Shown: positions 51,580 to 64,000, counted from the stretch's first letter. The stretch: 64,000 bases of DNA from Brienomyrus brachyistius (GCF_023856365.1 NC_064554.1:8237001-8301000), one strand, 5' to 3'. Translations and numbers: made by a program. The notes: a model not told the origin generated them from the letters alone.

Positions 51580-54500
51580 ATGTATGCTCAAGGAACGGAG
51601 AGTTTGATCAAGCAAGCAAGGTACGACGTTGACATTTGAAATAACACGCGCCTACTTTGACCAACAGCATTGTTATATTATTATTATTGTTATTTGCATG
51701 TGTGATTGTTTCCTATTGAAGCATGTTACGGAAAATATGTTTGCAGGCCTACAGATACCTGTATATGTTTTTCCTAAATTTCAGAGAGATAAATGAGGAA
51801 GAGCTGGTGAAGTTTTACGGGCGCATCTCGAAACTCCTTCTAAATAAAGATTATGGAAATGAAACGGTCGACTCGTTGCAGAGACTGCATTTGATCGTCT
51901 CCGCGACGAAATATGCCAGGAGGTAGGTACCCTGTGATCGTCCGCAAACTACTGCCTGAAACTTTAATAATGCAAAAAAAAGCGTGCATTACCCGCCTGC
52001 TCCGGTGTTTTATCTGTCATGCGTCGTGATTTTTGCTGCGCTCTTCTCATCAGTCCTTCGAAATCTTTGCCTTTCGGATCTTAGATTACCGTCAGACCTC
52101 CTGGAGAAACTGCAAGCCCTGCTCTGCTCCCCGGGGTCCTCGGAGCAGCTTCAGGTGCTCTCATCGTCCATCCTGCGGGAGAGCCTGCCCCTTAGCGTTG
52201 CCAAGCTTCCTATAAAGGATCTCCAGGACAGCAGGACCACCAGCTATGTGGCATCTGTCATTCTTGCACAGGTATCTAGAACCAGAAATCTCCTTGTTTT
52301 TCTTGATACTGAAGAACATCCGGCAGTTGGGTGGAGCACCTAAATCCTTGGTTGGTCTCTCCCGCTCCTGACATAGGCCAAGAGCAAGGCTCAGCTGGCT
52401 GAACTGAGCCACCATTTGCTGAAGGCTGTGGAAACTCGCCAGCCTGACGTGCAGGTTTGCCGTCACACGCTCCCAATTCTCTCTGCAGCCATCCGTTCTT
52501 CTCCGGACGTTTTGATGGAGGGTGAGAATCAAATATCTAACAGAATGTAATGTCTGTGTGATCTTTATGTATATAAACGTGTGTGAAGCTTGGAAAGTTT
52601 GCTTCGCTCAGAAACGTTACCCTGCTGTCATCTGTGTTGTTCACCGGTAGCTATATCCTTGTTGAACTAAGGTCTGATCATACTGCTTTTGACAAGTTAA
52701 ATCAAATCATTGAAAGATCTGTGAGATTACTCTAAATAGCTTTTTTTATTTCTTTCTCACTGCCACAAAGGGATGCTTCTATGTCTGATGATGAAGGCTA
52801 TCTGTTTGCAGACCATGTGAACCTGGTCAACAGGAAGTTGGTGGACTGGCTGCGTTATGCCAGCAACCAGCAGGGGGCATCCATGTCCACCGGAGGATTC
52901 TTCATGGGTCCTAGAGCTCGACAGGTAGAGTTGCACTTGTGGCTCTGTTCGCAGGCTCTTTAACATGCCTGCTGGGTTGATGCTGCATCGCCTGGTCCAA
53001 GCTAACCGTCGCTCCTCGCCTGCCAGCCAGCTCCCATGAACGAAGTAGACGGCGCGGTTGCTGGAGACTTTTTCACGGTGCTCTGTGTGGGCCAGAGCTA
53101 CACCGAGGACCAGTGGATGAACATGTATGCCTTCTCTGTGCTGCGAAAGTGGCTGCGCACCTACGACATCGAGGAGAACAGCGGCTCAGGCGTAGGTATG
53201 TGGACCGCTGAACGCTGGGTGGCATGTTAGCCGCTTAGCCAGCCGACTGAGCCAAGCTAGCTAAAAGTTGCTGGGTGAATGGATTCTAATTGTCATTTTG
53301 GGGAATTCCTGTCTGTTTTAAGAAGCTTAATATTTCAGCATGTGTTGAGTAGGTAAGTCCTGGGTGGAATGAGATTTGACCTATTGACGCCACTGAGATA
53401 CCTAATGGGAAGCAGGTTAAATGGTCGACAGGTGCAGTCAGACCCTCCCATCAGCAGCAAATACTGGCCTGAGGCCTTGGGAAGTTTGTAGGATTTAAAG
53501 GTGTATTTTTCTGCTTTCACCAGCTCAGGTTAACAGAGTGCAATTTACACAGCCCATTTCAGGTAAGACAGAGTTGCTCGAGGTCATACTGCCCCCTGAC
53601 CTCGATCCTGTTCTGTCCTGTACTATATAATCCATCGTTCAGCCCGTGACTCATTTTGTTGCATGTGCTGTTCTGCCTGCTTTGGGCTTTAATTAAATTC
53701 TGCATCCACAAAATAAAAACACAAATTTCCCTGCCAAAAATCATTGATTTCTTTCCACGCACTGCTTCCCCTGTGAATGAAAATGTGCGCTAGCGTTGTA
53801 TCGGTGCAGTAGCGCGTCACAGAAGTGCAAGGCTAACGCAGTGTGCCACGTCGCCGCAGATGATCGGTCGGAGGTGGACGGCTCTGTGATGTCCATGGTC
53901 TCCGCCACGTCGTCCTCTAGTCGCCTGCTGCCCCCCAAAGAGCGCCTGCGGGAGAAGGCCTTCGAGTACTGCCAGCGCCTCGTGGAGCAGAGCGACCGCA
54001 GTGAGTGTGTGCGTGTGCGTGTGTTGGAGTGAGGTTCGCCAATGACTAACTGTATTGCCAAATTCTGTGTCCCCCGCTCTTCCAAATAACAGGCGTGTAT
54101 CGTGTTATAAAAGCAGCACTTCCAGGCAGCTTGTGTTAATCTTTGTCTTTGTTTTCCTTTTTCTTCTCGCAGAGGCAGTGAGGAAGGCTGACACGGAGCT
54201 GCAGAAAGCTGTAAGCACTGGCCGGCGTCTCGTCCGTCTGTCAGCGGGCCGGAAGGAGCCCGGAAAATCCAGCTAGTAGTTTGCTGAAATGTGCCTCATT
54301 AACACACCAGTGTCTCGTGGAGGCCGTGACCATCATGAACATCATCTGTAAGGAGGACCCCTCCTTCGTGTACAGGGCCTTTCCTTGCATCAAGGCACTG
54401 TACAGCCGGCTCAGCGGAGACCTGGCATTCTCGCGAGTCCTGCTGCCCATCGCGCAGTTCTACCTCAACCACAGTGAGTTGGCTGCCCCTGACTGCCATT

Positions 54501-57500
54501 ACTCATTACTATGAGTTGGGGCGGAGCCCCGGTTTATTGTGTGTCGCCCCCCCCCCCCCCCTCCCCCAACCTTTCTTCTCCCATAATTCAGGCGAGACGG
54601 CCGCTGTGGACTCTGAGACAGTCTTCCGGCAACTCTTCTCCTCATTCCCTGCTGAGCTTTTCAACGAGTCCATGCTGGCCTTCGAGTTCGTCCAGTTCTG
54701 CCGGACCAACATGGCCGTCCTGCGAGAGAGCATGCCCCTCTACGGGCAGAGCTTCCCCAACCTCCTGAAGGTGAGCCCCCACCCATCTGTCCCCTTGGTT
54801 AGCCCTACCCTGCCTGTGTTGCCATGGTAACCTCAGGCTCTGTCTCTGCCGTTAGTTCTTAGCCTGGAACAGCCCCGCCCTGGTGTCGGAGTACGTGGAG
54901 CTGTTGCCCTCCCTGCTGACGCCCAGCACGGCCGTGGAGCTGCTGCATTCCCTGCTGGACCTGCCCTGCTTGGCGGCAGTGCTGGACCTTCAGCTCAGGT
55001 GCGCCACAGGGCCGCCATCCCCAGCAGGGGGCGTTGGGGAGCACATGTAATATTAACAGTAAGGGGGCTGAAACCCTTCTCACTGAACATGTAATCATAA
55101 CGAGAGTTTTTAATGAGTATTTTTAGTATGCTTTACGCTTGACTACTCCAGGGTCTGAATGCTGAGCAAGTGTACTATTCATGAAATTAAAGGTGTGTCT
55201 GTGTGTGTGTGTTTGCATAGATCACATGTGAGGACCAAACTGTCCCCAAAGTGTAGTAAAACCTGAAACTTCCCTGCTTTTGGGGACATCTTTTGAGGTC
55301 CCCATTTGGATAACCTCAGTTTTATAAAAATCTGTGAATGCAATCAAAAAGGTAAAAGTGCCAAAAGTCTTGTATTTTGTCTGGTTACTTATGGTTAAGG
55401 TGAGGGCTGGGTAGAGGTTAAGGGTGTCGTGATTGGGATTAGGGCTTTTCCCATAGGAATGAATGGGCGGTCCCCATTTAGATATGAAGACCTACTTGTG
55501 TGTGTGTGTGTGTGTGTGTCCGTCCGTCCCAGGTCAGCATCTTGCGCTGCCTCTGAGAAGGCACTGTGGGACTCGGGAGGCAGCAAAGCTGCCAGCTCGC
55601 TGGATGCCTTCCGCCAGCCCTACTACAGAGGCATGTTCCTGTACATCCTGAGGCCAGAGGCAGGTACTGGAGACACTATCGACAGGTCAGCTCTGCCCCC
55701 TATTGTTCCAGCTCAGATGTCTTTACTTGTACAGCTGAGTATGAGGCGGGTTAAGTGAGCGTTCCCCTTGCAGGCTGAGAATGCTCCATGACGTCCTGGC
55801 CGACATGGTGGAGAGCCCCCGCGTAGTGCAGTGTGCCCAAACCGTACCTGTCCTCTTGCACGTATACTTTCACACCGTTGCCCAGGTAACACCTGTGCCC
55901 CTCTATGCTGTTAATTACTTTTATACTCCGATTACGGTGTTCATCTCCAAGGCAGCGTACTAGTATATATTTACACTAATGTGGAGCGTACTTGCTTAAG
56001 TATGTACTAAAACAGGCAGTCCCCGGGTTAAGAACGTACAACTTACGGACAAGTCATACTCACAAACAGTCTGCCTTAAAATGTATTATATTACAAATTT
56101 GGGTAAATACAATGGTTCGTAATAACGATTGCATGCTCAACTTTGTGATGCTCATGAAAACATTGTTGTTATTATTGGTGAATTCTTGTTATTATCTTAT
56201 GTATTGTTTTTCCGACTTGTACAAATTCAGTAGACTTGGGGATCGGATCTCGTCTGTAACCTGAGGACTCCCTGTACTGTCATATATCCTCAAGTCCGCT
56301 AATTTTACTGCTAAATAAATCAGTACGAATGTCACGTTACTGCCTCAATGCTCAAGCCAGGCTGTTCTTATCCTTGGGTATCAGTCAGTCACCCCCTGCT
56401 GCCCTTGTGTCCCATTCAGTTTGCAGATGATAAGCTGATCAACCAGCTGGTCCTCGTCTTGCTGGAGAGGAGCAGCCTCCTGATGGATATAAAGAACTAC
56501 CAGACGGAGGTGCAGAGGTGGGACCCATAACCTGTTTTGGATTTTTTTTGAAGAGGGCGATTACTGCGGATGTCTTGTGACCTCCCACTTCCCGCAGAGT
56601 GTTCAGCTCTCACTTGCTGGCCTTATGCAAGCTCCACCCATCTCTCATCATGGAGCAGTCGCGGGAGCTGTTGGATATGGCCGGCTCCACTGTCAACATC
56701 TACCAGAAGGAGGAGCTCTACACACACGTGGTAGGCGTTCAACCTCCCTGAAAAGGAGTCTGGGATGGGTCCATGTTACCACCCAGTCTAAGGAGCTGGG
56801 GTTTGGCTCATTGACCTATTTTCATTTAGCCCTTATCCAGGAAGGGGTGGGTTGTTGAGTACATGTACAGAGTGCACTCCCAGCCTTTGAGGTTTGAAGC
56901 GGTAATGCTCATCACCCTGATGCCAATCAGCACACAGACACAAAACCCACCACTGAGTCCGAGTGCGTCCAAGAAGCCCATGTAAGACGCGTCTCTGCCC
57001 TCGCAGGTGTGGGCGATCGGCGAGTACCTGTCCCTGTCACATGACGCCCGCTGCACGGTGGAGCACATCACGTCGTCCTTCGAGACCCTGGAGGCCGTGC
57101 TCTTTGAGATCACACAGGTGCGCCATTCAGCCAGCGCCCCCCGCTTCTCCCCGCGCCTCGTCACCGTGCTCATGACCACGCTGGCCAAGCTGGCCTCCCG
57201 CAGCCAGGACCTCATCCCCAGGTGAGACGCCACATATCCTTCGGTTATTTCTGGTCATGAGTACTAAGAAATGTTTGAGCAACGCAAGCCTGATAATTAG
57301 CTGATAATCATTCAGTGGGGAACCATCTCCGGTTGGTTTTGGATCCTTAGCCTAACGCTAATGTCACTGTGCCCTCCTCCTCCTCAGGGTGTCCCTCTTC
57401 CTCTCCAAGATGCACTCGTTCGCCTGCAGTGCTCCGGTGGTAGCCTGCTACAGCGAGGAGGACCGCGAGGCCATTGTCACTCGCGCCCATGAGCTCATCA

Positions 57501-57658
57501 ACCTGCTCAAGCTACCCAACGTGGCCCAGTTCGTGTTGACGCCGTCTGCGTCTGGTGGCACCCCGCGCTGGCACCGCGATGCCAACGCCTCGCTGCCGTT
57601 CGCCATGCGAGCGCTGAGCGGCCTGCTGCCCAAACACAACACGTTCCTGTCCGGGTGA
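51580..57658 (+). CDS. ap5z1: AP-5 complex subunit zeta-1 (17 coding exons, 812 aa)
   Basis: Large zeta subunit of the AP-5 adaptor on late endosomes/lysosomes, partner of SPG11 and SPG15; loss in humans causes SPG48. Exons: 51580-51620, 51785-51922, 52085-52271, 52377-52521, 52812-52924, 53027-53195, 53860-54000, 54173-54210, 54311-54473, 54592-54770, 54856-54998, 55533-55685, 55774-55885, 56420-56517, 56598-56730, 57007-57221, 57388-57658; all phases close. Length is close to human (807 aa). Conserved blocks include [109 protein letters not shown] and [14 protein letters not shown]. Exon 5 starts at 52812, not at the AG at 52770, because only that start keeps frame and restores the family's ED-x-x-x-L-x-x-(K/R)-LVDW. 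It is helical-repeat (adaptin-like) with no membrane segment. Confidence 0.96.
55195..55525 (+). repeat. Interspersed repeat bounded by (TG)n in ap5z1 intron 11
   Basis: Starts and ends in TG repeats. The interior reads GAGGACCAAACTGTCCCCAA ... GAGGTCCCCATTTGGATAA ... GGTTAAGGTGAGGGCTGGG ... GGAATGAATGGGCGGTCCCC. It is a familiar fish repeat, also present in inverted orientation at 42405-42660. Its right (TG)n edge ends about a dozen bases before exon 12 and so forms part of that exon's splice-acceptor region. Confidence 0.65.
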
Positions 57659-57890
57659 ATGGCAGGCCGGAGTCCAGGAAGGAAGCCAAAGTCTGCTGCT
57701 TCAAGCGTGATGGAATGCCTGCAGGTTTGGGAAATCCTGACCAGTAGTGACTGGACTGGAAGTGTGATGTCAGGTTCCAGGCGTATGTCCATATGAGACA
57801 CTCAGGAAATTACCAGGAACTGAATCTTAAAGAGTATTCCTCTAACAGGACATAACAGGAGGATGGGGCTTCGAAATCTGTTTGCTTGCA

Positions 57891-57896
57891 TTTATT
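57891..57896 (-). terminator. radil: Poly(A) signal of radil
   Basis: TTTATT on the plus strand (AATAAA on the minus strand), 519 bases after the radil stop; it is the only canonical signal between the two stop codons on that strand. Confidence 0.6.
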
Positions 57897-58257
57897 GCAA
57901 TTGTACACATTCACCACAAATACACATTTACAGTTGGACTTCAAATACTAAACATCCAGGCACATTTAAATATACACCAAGAAAACACTGAGGTACTCTT
58001 TTAGGTTTCCTGCATAGAATATTGGTAAAGTTAACGTCTACGTTTTACTTATACAGTGCTTTGAAATGCAGGCTTGTCTTACTGTTACTAAAATGACCTC
58101 GAACTTGCACACAGGTAGGCAGTTATGTCTATCGTTAATGTTTCCCAGAGCTAAAAAGCTCACGGTATTTTTTTTTTCGTTCCACTTAATACAGCGTACA
58201 TATTTTTTTTTTTCCTACAAAATGTAAACTTTGAATGTAAAACATGCATTAAGTATT

Positions 58258-58263
58258 AATAAA
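58258..58263 (+). terminator. ap5z1: Poly(A) signal of ap5z1
   Basis: AATAAA 600 bases after the ap5z1 stop; it is the first canonical signal on the plus strand and lies inside the predicted radil 3' UTR. Confidence 0.6.
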
Positions 58264-58414
58264 AGGAAGCAAAGGGTGCCTTGATTCTCAAATCACATAG
58301 ATTGTTATTGACAGGTATAAATGGCTGGTGTTTTGGGGTGGTGAGGCAGAACGTAGTTAGTTTCTGTGTCATTACCCATAATGCCCCAGAACAATCAGAT
58401 CAGCTCAGACGTGC

Positions 58415-61400
58415 TCAGCAGAGAGAGGCTCTGATCATGGAGGATACCTCAGGGTCCATCTTCTCCACCAGAAGATTCAGCCTCTCGCCTCCCCAGCGGA
58501 TCAGATCAACCGCACTGAAATGGGGGGGGGGGGGGGGGGGAGCATAATTAGTAAGGCTTCTTCCTGAAGGTGTCAGCATCGGTCCCATCGACCTCGGATC
58601 AGGTTTTGCAGCCAGGCTGTTTCCTGCTCTGCTGATGTGCCAGTATGTATGAAAGCGACGCGCTGACCTCTGGTAGTCTGATCCGGTGACGTCCGTCCCG
58701 TTCACCGCCAAGATTCTGTCGCCGATCCGGAGGCGCCCGTCGGATGAGGCTGGCCCGCCTGGGACCAGGGTCCGAATATAGATGCCAGGGGCTTGAAGAG
58801 GGGTTTGCTGGAGCGAGAGAAGCAACTTCAGTGTGTCCTCTAGAGAGAACTAAACACATGCTAGTTAGCGAAGGTCACAGAAAAGCAGCGAGACCCACCG
58901 AGCGAAAAGAGGGCAGCAGCCCCCAGATACCTGTAATGGCATCAAAGATCTTGACCATCTACAAATAATATGTGATTTAATGCAGTAGCACACCGTTACA
59001 CTCAGTAATCTGTGTATATATGGGTCATTCTCACATACTCATTACCAATCAATTTTCTCTCATTTTTTAAATTTAGTTTGAAAACCCTCAAATTGTATAA
59101 CTTCATTATTTGAGCTTTCAGTTTTACCTCTGGGGTAGTTGACCAGGTGTATTATGTTACCATTAATTTAATACTTTTTAAAAAATTTATTTCAAAAGCA
59201 AATCCAGGGCAAGTTACAGAGAAAATGACAATCTAACAAAACAATTGAACAAAAAAATATATATTTCATCATACGAATTGATTGTTTATTGGTTATATTG
59301 CAATAAAGTTGAGAGATTTTATCTAGTTTTGTGTTTTGTTTGATGTTAAACCTGCAAAGGTACTGAGATTTATGGTTACCTATTTGATGAAAAAGATTTT
59401 TAAAAAATTGTTAAATCAGAGCAACGATAATTTTAATAAGCATTCTCCTTGTGTAAGTTATGCCAGTCACACTACACAAAACACACTGCAGTTCAGTGTA
59501 ATCTTTTTTTCCTAAAAATTCTCAGTTCCATGAGAATGACTCCTATGTGTAATTGATCAACTAGAAGGGGTGGCTCACCAACCCGTCGATGAGCCCCAAA
59601 CCCAGGCCAAGTGGTCCTTTGTCCAGGTGCACTGTGAAGACAAGCCACATTAGCAGGGGCCCTCTGCTGACAGGGAGAGCTGCTGTGTCGCTCCCAGGGC
59701 ATTTGATGGCAGCGCATTGAGGACGTGAAGCATAAGCACTATGGCTAATGGCTAATCTTCAGGACAGGGCTGTAATTCAAAGGCAGGCTGAACTCGTTGC
59801 GCTCTGACCTTCTATTTCACTGGCAGCGAGTCCATCGTTCCTCTTGGTGCTGGGCGGGACCGGGCCTCCAGGCCGCTGCTCCATGTCGGGGTAGTTAGGG
59901 GTAGTGGGCGGAGTCAACAGGCAGGAGGCGTCGGGGAGCTGCGCCACCTGCTGGTCGTCCCTGGGGCGCACCCCGGTTATCTGCAGTCCCCTGGTGGCTG
60001 TGCCCTGGCCCCCTGTTGAAGCTTTGGACTTTGGCCTTTCCTCCGCCTGGGGGGTCGCTGGACCCTGGTACCCCAGAGACGGCGCCCCATTGCCCTGGAA
60101 AGAGCAGGTACCCACACTCCTCAGAGCCAGGCCTGGTGTCCCCTGCCTCCTGCCCCAGGCCTACCCTGATCATGTGACTCTGCCAACTGGATGGGTCTGA
60201 TCAGTGAGCGGCCTGGAAGGTTCTCGTTCACCTCCACTTAATCATTACTGACTGAATCACACTACAGGCCCATAGCTACATGTTCCTGCTCATATAACAG
60301 CAAATGGGAACAGTTTCCCCCAAAGTGGGGCGAGACAAAGAGTGTTTCAGGGATGAGGTGGGTAGGCTACCTGGGGCTCCCCCCTTGCTGGGATGCACGG
60401 GGACTTGCTTCTCAGCCCCCACAGGAAGTGCCGTACGTAGAGAAGCTGCCGGTAGATGCTGTCATCCACAGCGTCTGAGTCGAGGGCTACCTGGTAGCCG
60501 CTGCTGGGCAGCACGATAGGAGGCGGTTCCTCAAAGCTTTCCAGCAGGTCGGCTGCAGGACACCAGGGGGCGTAGCGGTTGGGGTGTAGCACTGTTTCTC
60601 AAACCCGTCCTTGGGGACCCCCCAGACTAGCCACGAGGGAGTGTCTGAGGCCCCCAGTACCGGCTTGGGAAACACTGGGCCAACATGACTTTACTTACGT
60701 ATGCTTACATGAATGACAACTGAACCTCGCAAGAAATCAGAGATACAAATGACAGTCAGGTTTCTGGGTTACGGTGTTTAGCTTTGGTGTGTTTCATTTC
60801 CGAAGGGAACCTGTAAGTGTTGTGAGTTTCCGCAAAGCTGCGTGTGATTGTGGGGCGGGGGCTCACCCGTCCTGTAGGGGGGTACCTCCTCCTCGGCGGC
60901 GGGCTGCCAGACGGCTGAGGGCCGGCTCTCTGCCACCAGGAGGCACTGCGTAAGGATGTGGTGGAGCTGCACGGGCTTAAGAGCGGGGTAAGTCACACAG
61001 AGTGACCGCCAGCTCATCTGTGCGTGGGGGGTGTGAACGAGCTGTGTTATAATCTCCCTAATTACTGACTCCTTTCTTTACGTAATGGGACATGAGCTGT
61101 TTTTTCTTAATTCCCAGAATGCTTTGCCATAACAGCTCCTGTTTATTAGAGGAACCTGATAATAGGAACAGAAGGGATTTCACCTCTCCCACAAGGTGAG
61201 GGAAACACCTGCTCAGAAAATCCACCTCGGTCTCCATCTCACGCCCCCTTGCTGGATGGCTGTGTGCACACGCAGTGGAAAATGGCGCTGGGTGCTCGCT
61301 GATTAGCAAAGCAGTGGAGAAGCCGAGTATCTGATACTGCTGGCCTGCCAGTCACTTCAGCAGGGAGGGAGGATTCCCAGCCTGGGGAGGGGGGGCTAAA

Positions 61401-63630
61401 TCGGCACAGGGACCAGTACCTGAGCAAGCTGCTGGGGGGGCGTGGCCATGATGCCGACAGCACAGCAGAACTTTGAGAAGAAAGTATCGGCCAGGCGAGA
61501 CAGGCCCGCTCTCCTGGCCCAGTCCAGCAGCATCCTGAGGCTGGCCTTCAGCTGGACCCCGCTGGTGAGCCGGAACCAGCCTCTGGCCGGGCCTGAACAG
61601 GCAGATGGGTCAGAGAGGCCACAATGTCACCAATAGGCTTCCTCTAAATCCGGGCTTTCAGTCCTGGTCCCAGCAGACCCCTACCAGAATGTTCTCATTC
61701 CAGCCCACACTGCTTTCAACCTGCTATATTCATTATTAGCCTACTAAGGACCATCTGAGCCTGATTGAGGTAGAGCTGGAATGAAAACATTCTTCAGGGC
61801 ACCAAGACCAGGACTGAGAACCACTGCTGTAAATGGCAGGAGATTCATAATTTAATGCTGTAAGAGCCCGAAACATGGGAGTCACCCATGAAACACTGTA
61901 CACATTCAAAAGATGATGACCAATAGTCCTGAGAATCCTACTACATAAATCTGTGTTAGACTGGTGAATTTTAACGGATACTTCTCAGAAGGTTATTTTC
62001 ACAAACGTCCACAAAATCATTCCAAGCTGAACATCCTCATAAAGATGGAACATTTTTGAAAAGTTTCACCTCTGGTATAAAGATGGAAGGGAAACTATGT
62101 AGCAAATAGCAAGAAATACAGCATTAGTTTTGTCCTCTCTGAGGTCCTGAGTTTGTTGCCATGGATGCCAGAGTGGTTCGAGCCAAAAGCATGAAAGCAC
62201 AAGGTCACTGACTGGTCACTATGTCTATATCAGCTGGTGTGACCATGGATAAAGCATCCGAGTGACGTCAGGCGACTGCCAGCAGAGAGGCAGAGAGCCA
62301 AGCTGCACACCCATAGAAAGCAGCTTCGAGAGTAGAAGGTGAAAGATGCAGACGCAGATTTATTCTCCCTATGATCGCATGTATTTTACTACTTTTACTG
62401 CTTACATGACTGACGATGAGAAGAAGAGGGTCTTTCCATTCCTGGGAAGCATAACATGAAAATATAAATTTCCACAAGTGCCCAGGTCTCAGAAAGCAAC
62501 TTTGTAGAGTATTGAACTACATACATCTCCAGATGCTGAAAGACGACTCTCACTGACAGCTACAAAAACACTGAGGACCAGCAAGAACAGCCCCAGTAAA
62601 CCGCCGTCATCCAGGAGTACCGGCACAGAAAGGGGAGGAGCCAAAGATAATGAGGGGCTGCCTCAATTTATGGAGCATCTACCCTGGCACTCGAGTCGCC
62701 AAATGCACCTTCCCCTACAGTGATGTGACCTGCGCTCTCCTAAGTAGGGTGTAATTACAGCACCCCCTGTCTGTGAGGAGGTGGCATGAATGTTCTCTGG
62801 AGGGTCTGACTGCCTTTTGGGGGGGGGGGGTCTGGGGCTGTATGAGGACAAGCAAAAAGCAAAGAAAATCTCTTTAGCGAAAAAGTGGGCCGAGGGGGGC
62901 AGTTGGGGGAGGCACCTGACAGAAAAGCCTCTTAGCAAAACGCCTGACACATTCCATATTTAATATGCATATTTATAACAATTAACAAGCTCAAGCTGTG
63001 AGCAGAAGTGTAGCTTACCAAGCAGAGAGCCTTTATTTAGCCTGCCAGAAAAAATAGGTACCTTCGATAGACTACAGTGTGCTGTTTCCCAAGGTGTCAC
63101 CTGACTCCTGCTGTCTCTCTGTACTCCCACACAAACTCAGCTCTTAGTGACTTTATACATTTCTCATAATTGGCCGTGACCTTTCTGTATATATCATTAT
63201 TTTGCAGATGCTTGGTGTGAGTCACAGTTTCACTTAAGGTATCATGGTGTATCTGCTTAATGAGGTCCCTGAGCCCATCCTCGTTAAGGTGACTAATTGC
63301 TCTGTTGTGTGCTGTAACGATTCCCTCAGATTGGTGCGTCATGCAGGAAGGAATATGGGCTGCCTAGCATGTATCTGCAGACTGATGACCCCCCCACCCC
63401 ACCCCGCCCCACACACCATTGTCCATCAGCTGGTTGAAGAGCGCCACGTTGGAGAAGAAGAAGAGGTAGGCGAGCATCTGTGACTGGATCTCCGGGTGGA
63501 TCTCTGAGCGCTGCAGCAGAGCCTGGGCGGCCTGGAACACCTGCAGGGTCCTGAGCAGAGATTCTGGGGCCCGTCTGTCCTTCTGGGGGGCTGCTGAGTC
63601 CAGCAGCCCCATCAGGGACTCGTACAGGGA
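58415..63630 (-). CDS. radil: RADIL, C-terminal part (eight exons, 432 aa; 5' end outside window)
   Basis: Ras-associating and dilute-domain protein, a Rap1 effector acting in cell adhesion and neural crest migration. Minus-strand exons in order: 63630-63417, 61592-61420, 61017-60867, 60552-60371, 60094-59809, 59631-59579, 58807-58668, 58514-58415; phases close to a TGA at 58417-58415. The first three and the start of the fourth hold the C-terminal half of the DIL domain (HPEIQSQMLAYLFFFSNVAL, GVQLKASLRMLLDWARRAGL, MSWRSLCVTYPALKPVQLHH). The fourth continues with ESFEEPPPIVLPSSGYQV and SIYRQLLYVRHFLWGLRSK. The fifth is a disordered linker with SCLLTPPTTPNYPD. The last three form the PDZ domain (GPLGLGLGLIDGL, APGIYIRTLVPGGPAS, GDRILAVNGTDVTG). 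The RA and FHA-like domains would lie beyond 64000. I cannot tell whether this is the radila or radilb co-orthologue. Confidence 0.94.
60585..60685. repeat. Interspersed repeat fragment in radil intron
   Basis: TTTCTCAAACCCGTCCTTGG ... GGGAAACACTGGGCC, a pair of near-complementary ends bounding a short element. It is similar in style to 48115-48245 and 61650-61830. Small non-autonomous element, class not assigned. Confidence 0.4.
61650..61830. repeat. Short inverted-ended repeat in radil intron
   Basis: The left end TTTCAGTCCTGGTCCCAGCA and the right end ACCAAGACCAGGACTGAGAA are imperfect inverted repeats. Internal AATGTTCTCATTCCAG near 61689 and CTGGAATGAAAACATT near 61778 also pair. It is therefore a small fold-back element of about 170 bp. 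No coding capacity. Confidence 0.6.
61831..63410. other. radil intron, nothing further recognised
   Basis: Intronic sequence between the DIL-coding exons at 63417-63630 and 61420-61592. Apart from a G-run near 62819-62830, I see no feature I can support. Confidence 0.5.
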
Positions 63631-64000
63631 CTGTGAGCGACAGAGGCAGAGCAGAGAGGGACTTCGCTGACACATTCGGAGCACTGCCTGCAGCCATCTG
63701 CCTCACCGTACATTAGTTACCCCTCCTAGCCTGCCTAGAAACTGGGCACCTATCGATAGACATCACTGCATATCAGAAACAAAAACACCAAAACATGACT
63801 GAAAACATCACTGTCCTACCCCCCGCCTATTTATCTTAATGAGGAAAGTGAGATCAGTAAAAAGTGGGGTTGCTGCCCTCGTGTCTTGGCCTACGCATCG
63901 TGAGAGGCCACTCCCAGTGGGGGTGGCACTCTGTCCTCTTTTAGTCCCCCTTCAGGAAAACGCTTGTCAGCACATGCTGTACTCACTTCTCATAGTTTTA

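Noticed and set aside
52771..52924. Earlier acceptor for ap5z1 exon 5 at 52770
   Set aside because: It would shift the frame relative to exon 4; the acceptor at 52810-52811 keeps frame and matches the family sequence.
58599..58859. Minus-strand frame overlapping the radil PDZ exon
   Set aside because: Different frame from the PDZ-coding one; a shadow of the real exon.
63977..64000. Possible radil splice donor (GTGAGT on the minus strand) at the right edge
   Set aside because: The next exon must be entered in phase 0, and in that phase the bases before this donor contain a stop codon.

Overview
This window is vertebrate nuclear DNA, almost certainly from a ray-finned (teleost) fish. The genes have many short exons with GT-AG introns. 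Human-like exon sizes are kept in the CYP3 genes, and the spaces between and inside genes are full of fish-type SINEs, MITEs, LINE fragments and (GT)n/(CT)n microsatellites. The order FOXK1 - AP5Z1 - RADIL matches human 7p22. I cannot name the species.

Layout: (1) 1-3.9 kb holds no intact gene; it contains a decayed L2-type LINE (about 1.28-2.78 kb) and a tRNA-derived SINE. (2) 4.0-11.5 kb and 15.6-25.7 kb are two tandem, same-strand, complete 13-exon cytochrome P450 family 3 genes. They are near-copies in exons, introns and proximal promoter, and differ mainly by transposon insertions: a fold-back element in intron 1 of the first, an LTR-like element in intron 2 of the second, and a roughly 3-kb LINE+SINE block inside an older hAT-like MITE in intron 6 of the second. 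(3) 25.7-31.5 kb is intergenic, with a tandem duplication and a large interspersed repeat. (4) 31.6-46.8 kb is foxk1 (9 coding exons, FHA and forkhead domains) with a long 3' UTR region. (5) 51.6-57.7 kb is ap5z1 (17 coding exons). (6) 58.4-63.6 kb, minus strand, holds the last eight coding exons of radil (C-terminal half of the DIL domain to the PDZ domain); its 5' part lies beyond the window. ap5z1 and radil converge tail to tail and their predicted 3' ends overlap.

The genes do not form a pathway: CYP3 enzymes are ER mono-oxygenases, FOXK1 is a transcription factor, AP5Z1 is an endosomal adaptor subunit and RADIL is a Rap effector. Each multi-exon gene model was built by hand from splice signals and reading-frame continuity, and every coding phase closes. 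I found no CRISPR array, operon or obviously new molecular system. The most interesting material is the recent, asymmetric divergence of the CYP3 pair (promoter, conserved residues, one splice donor) and the nested transposon history that can be read by comparing the two copies.
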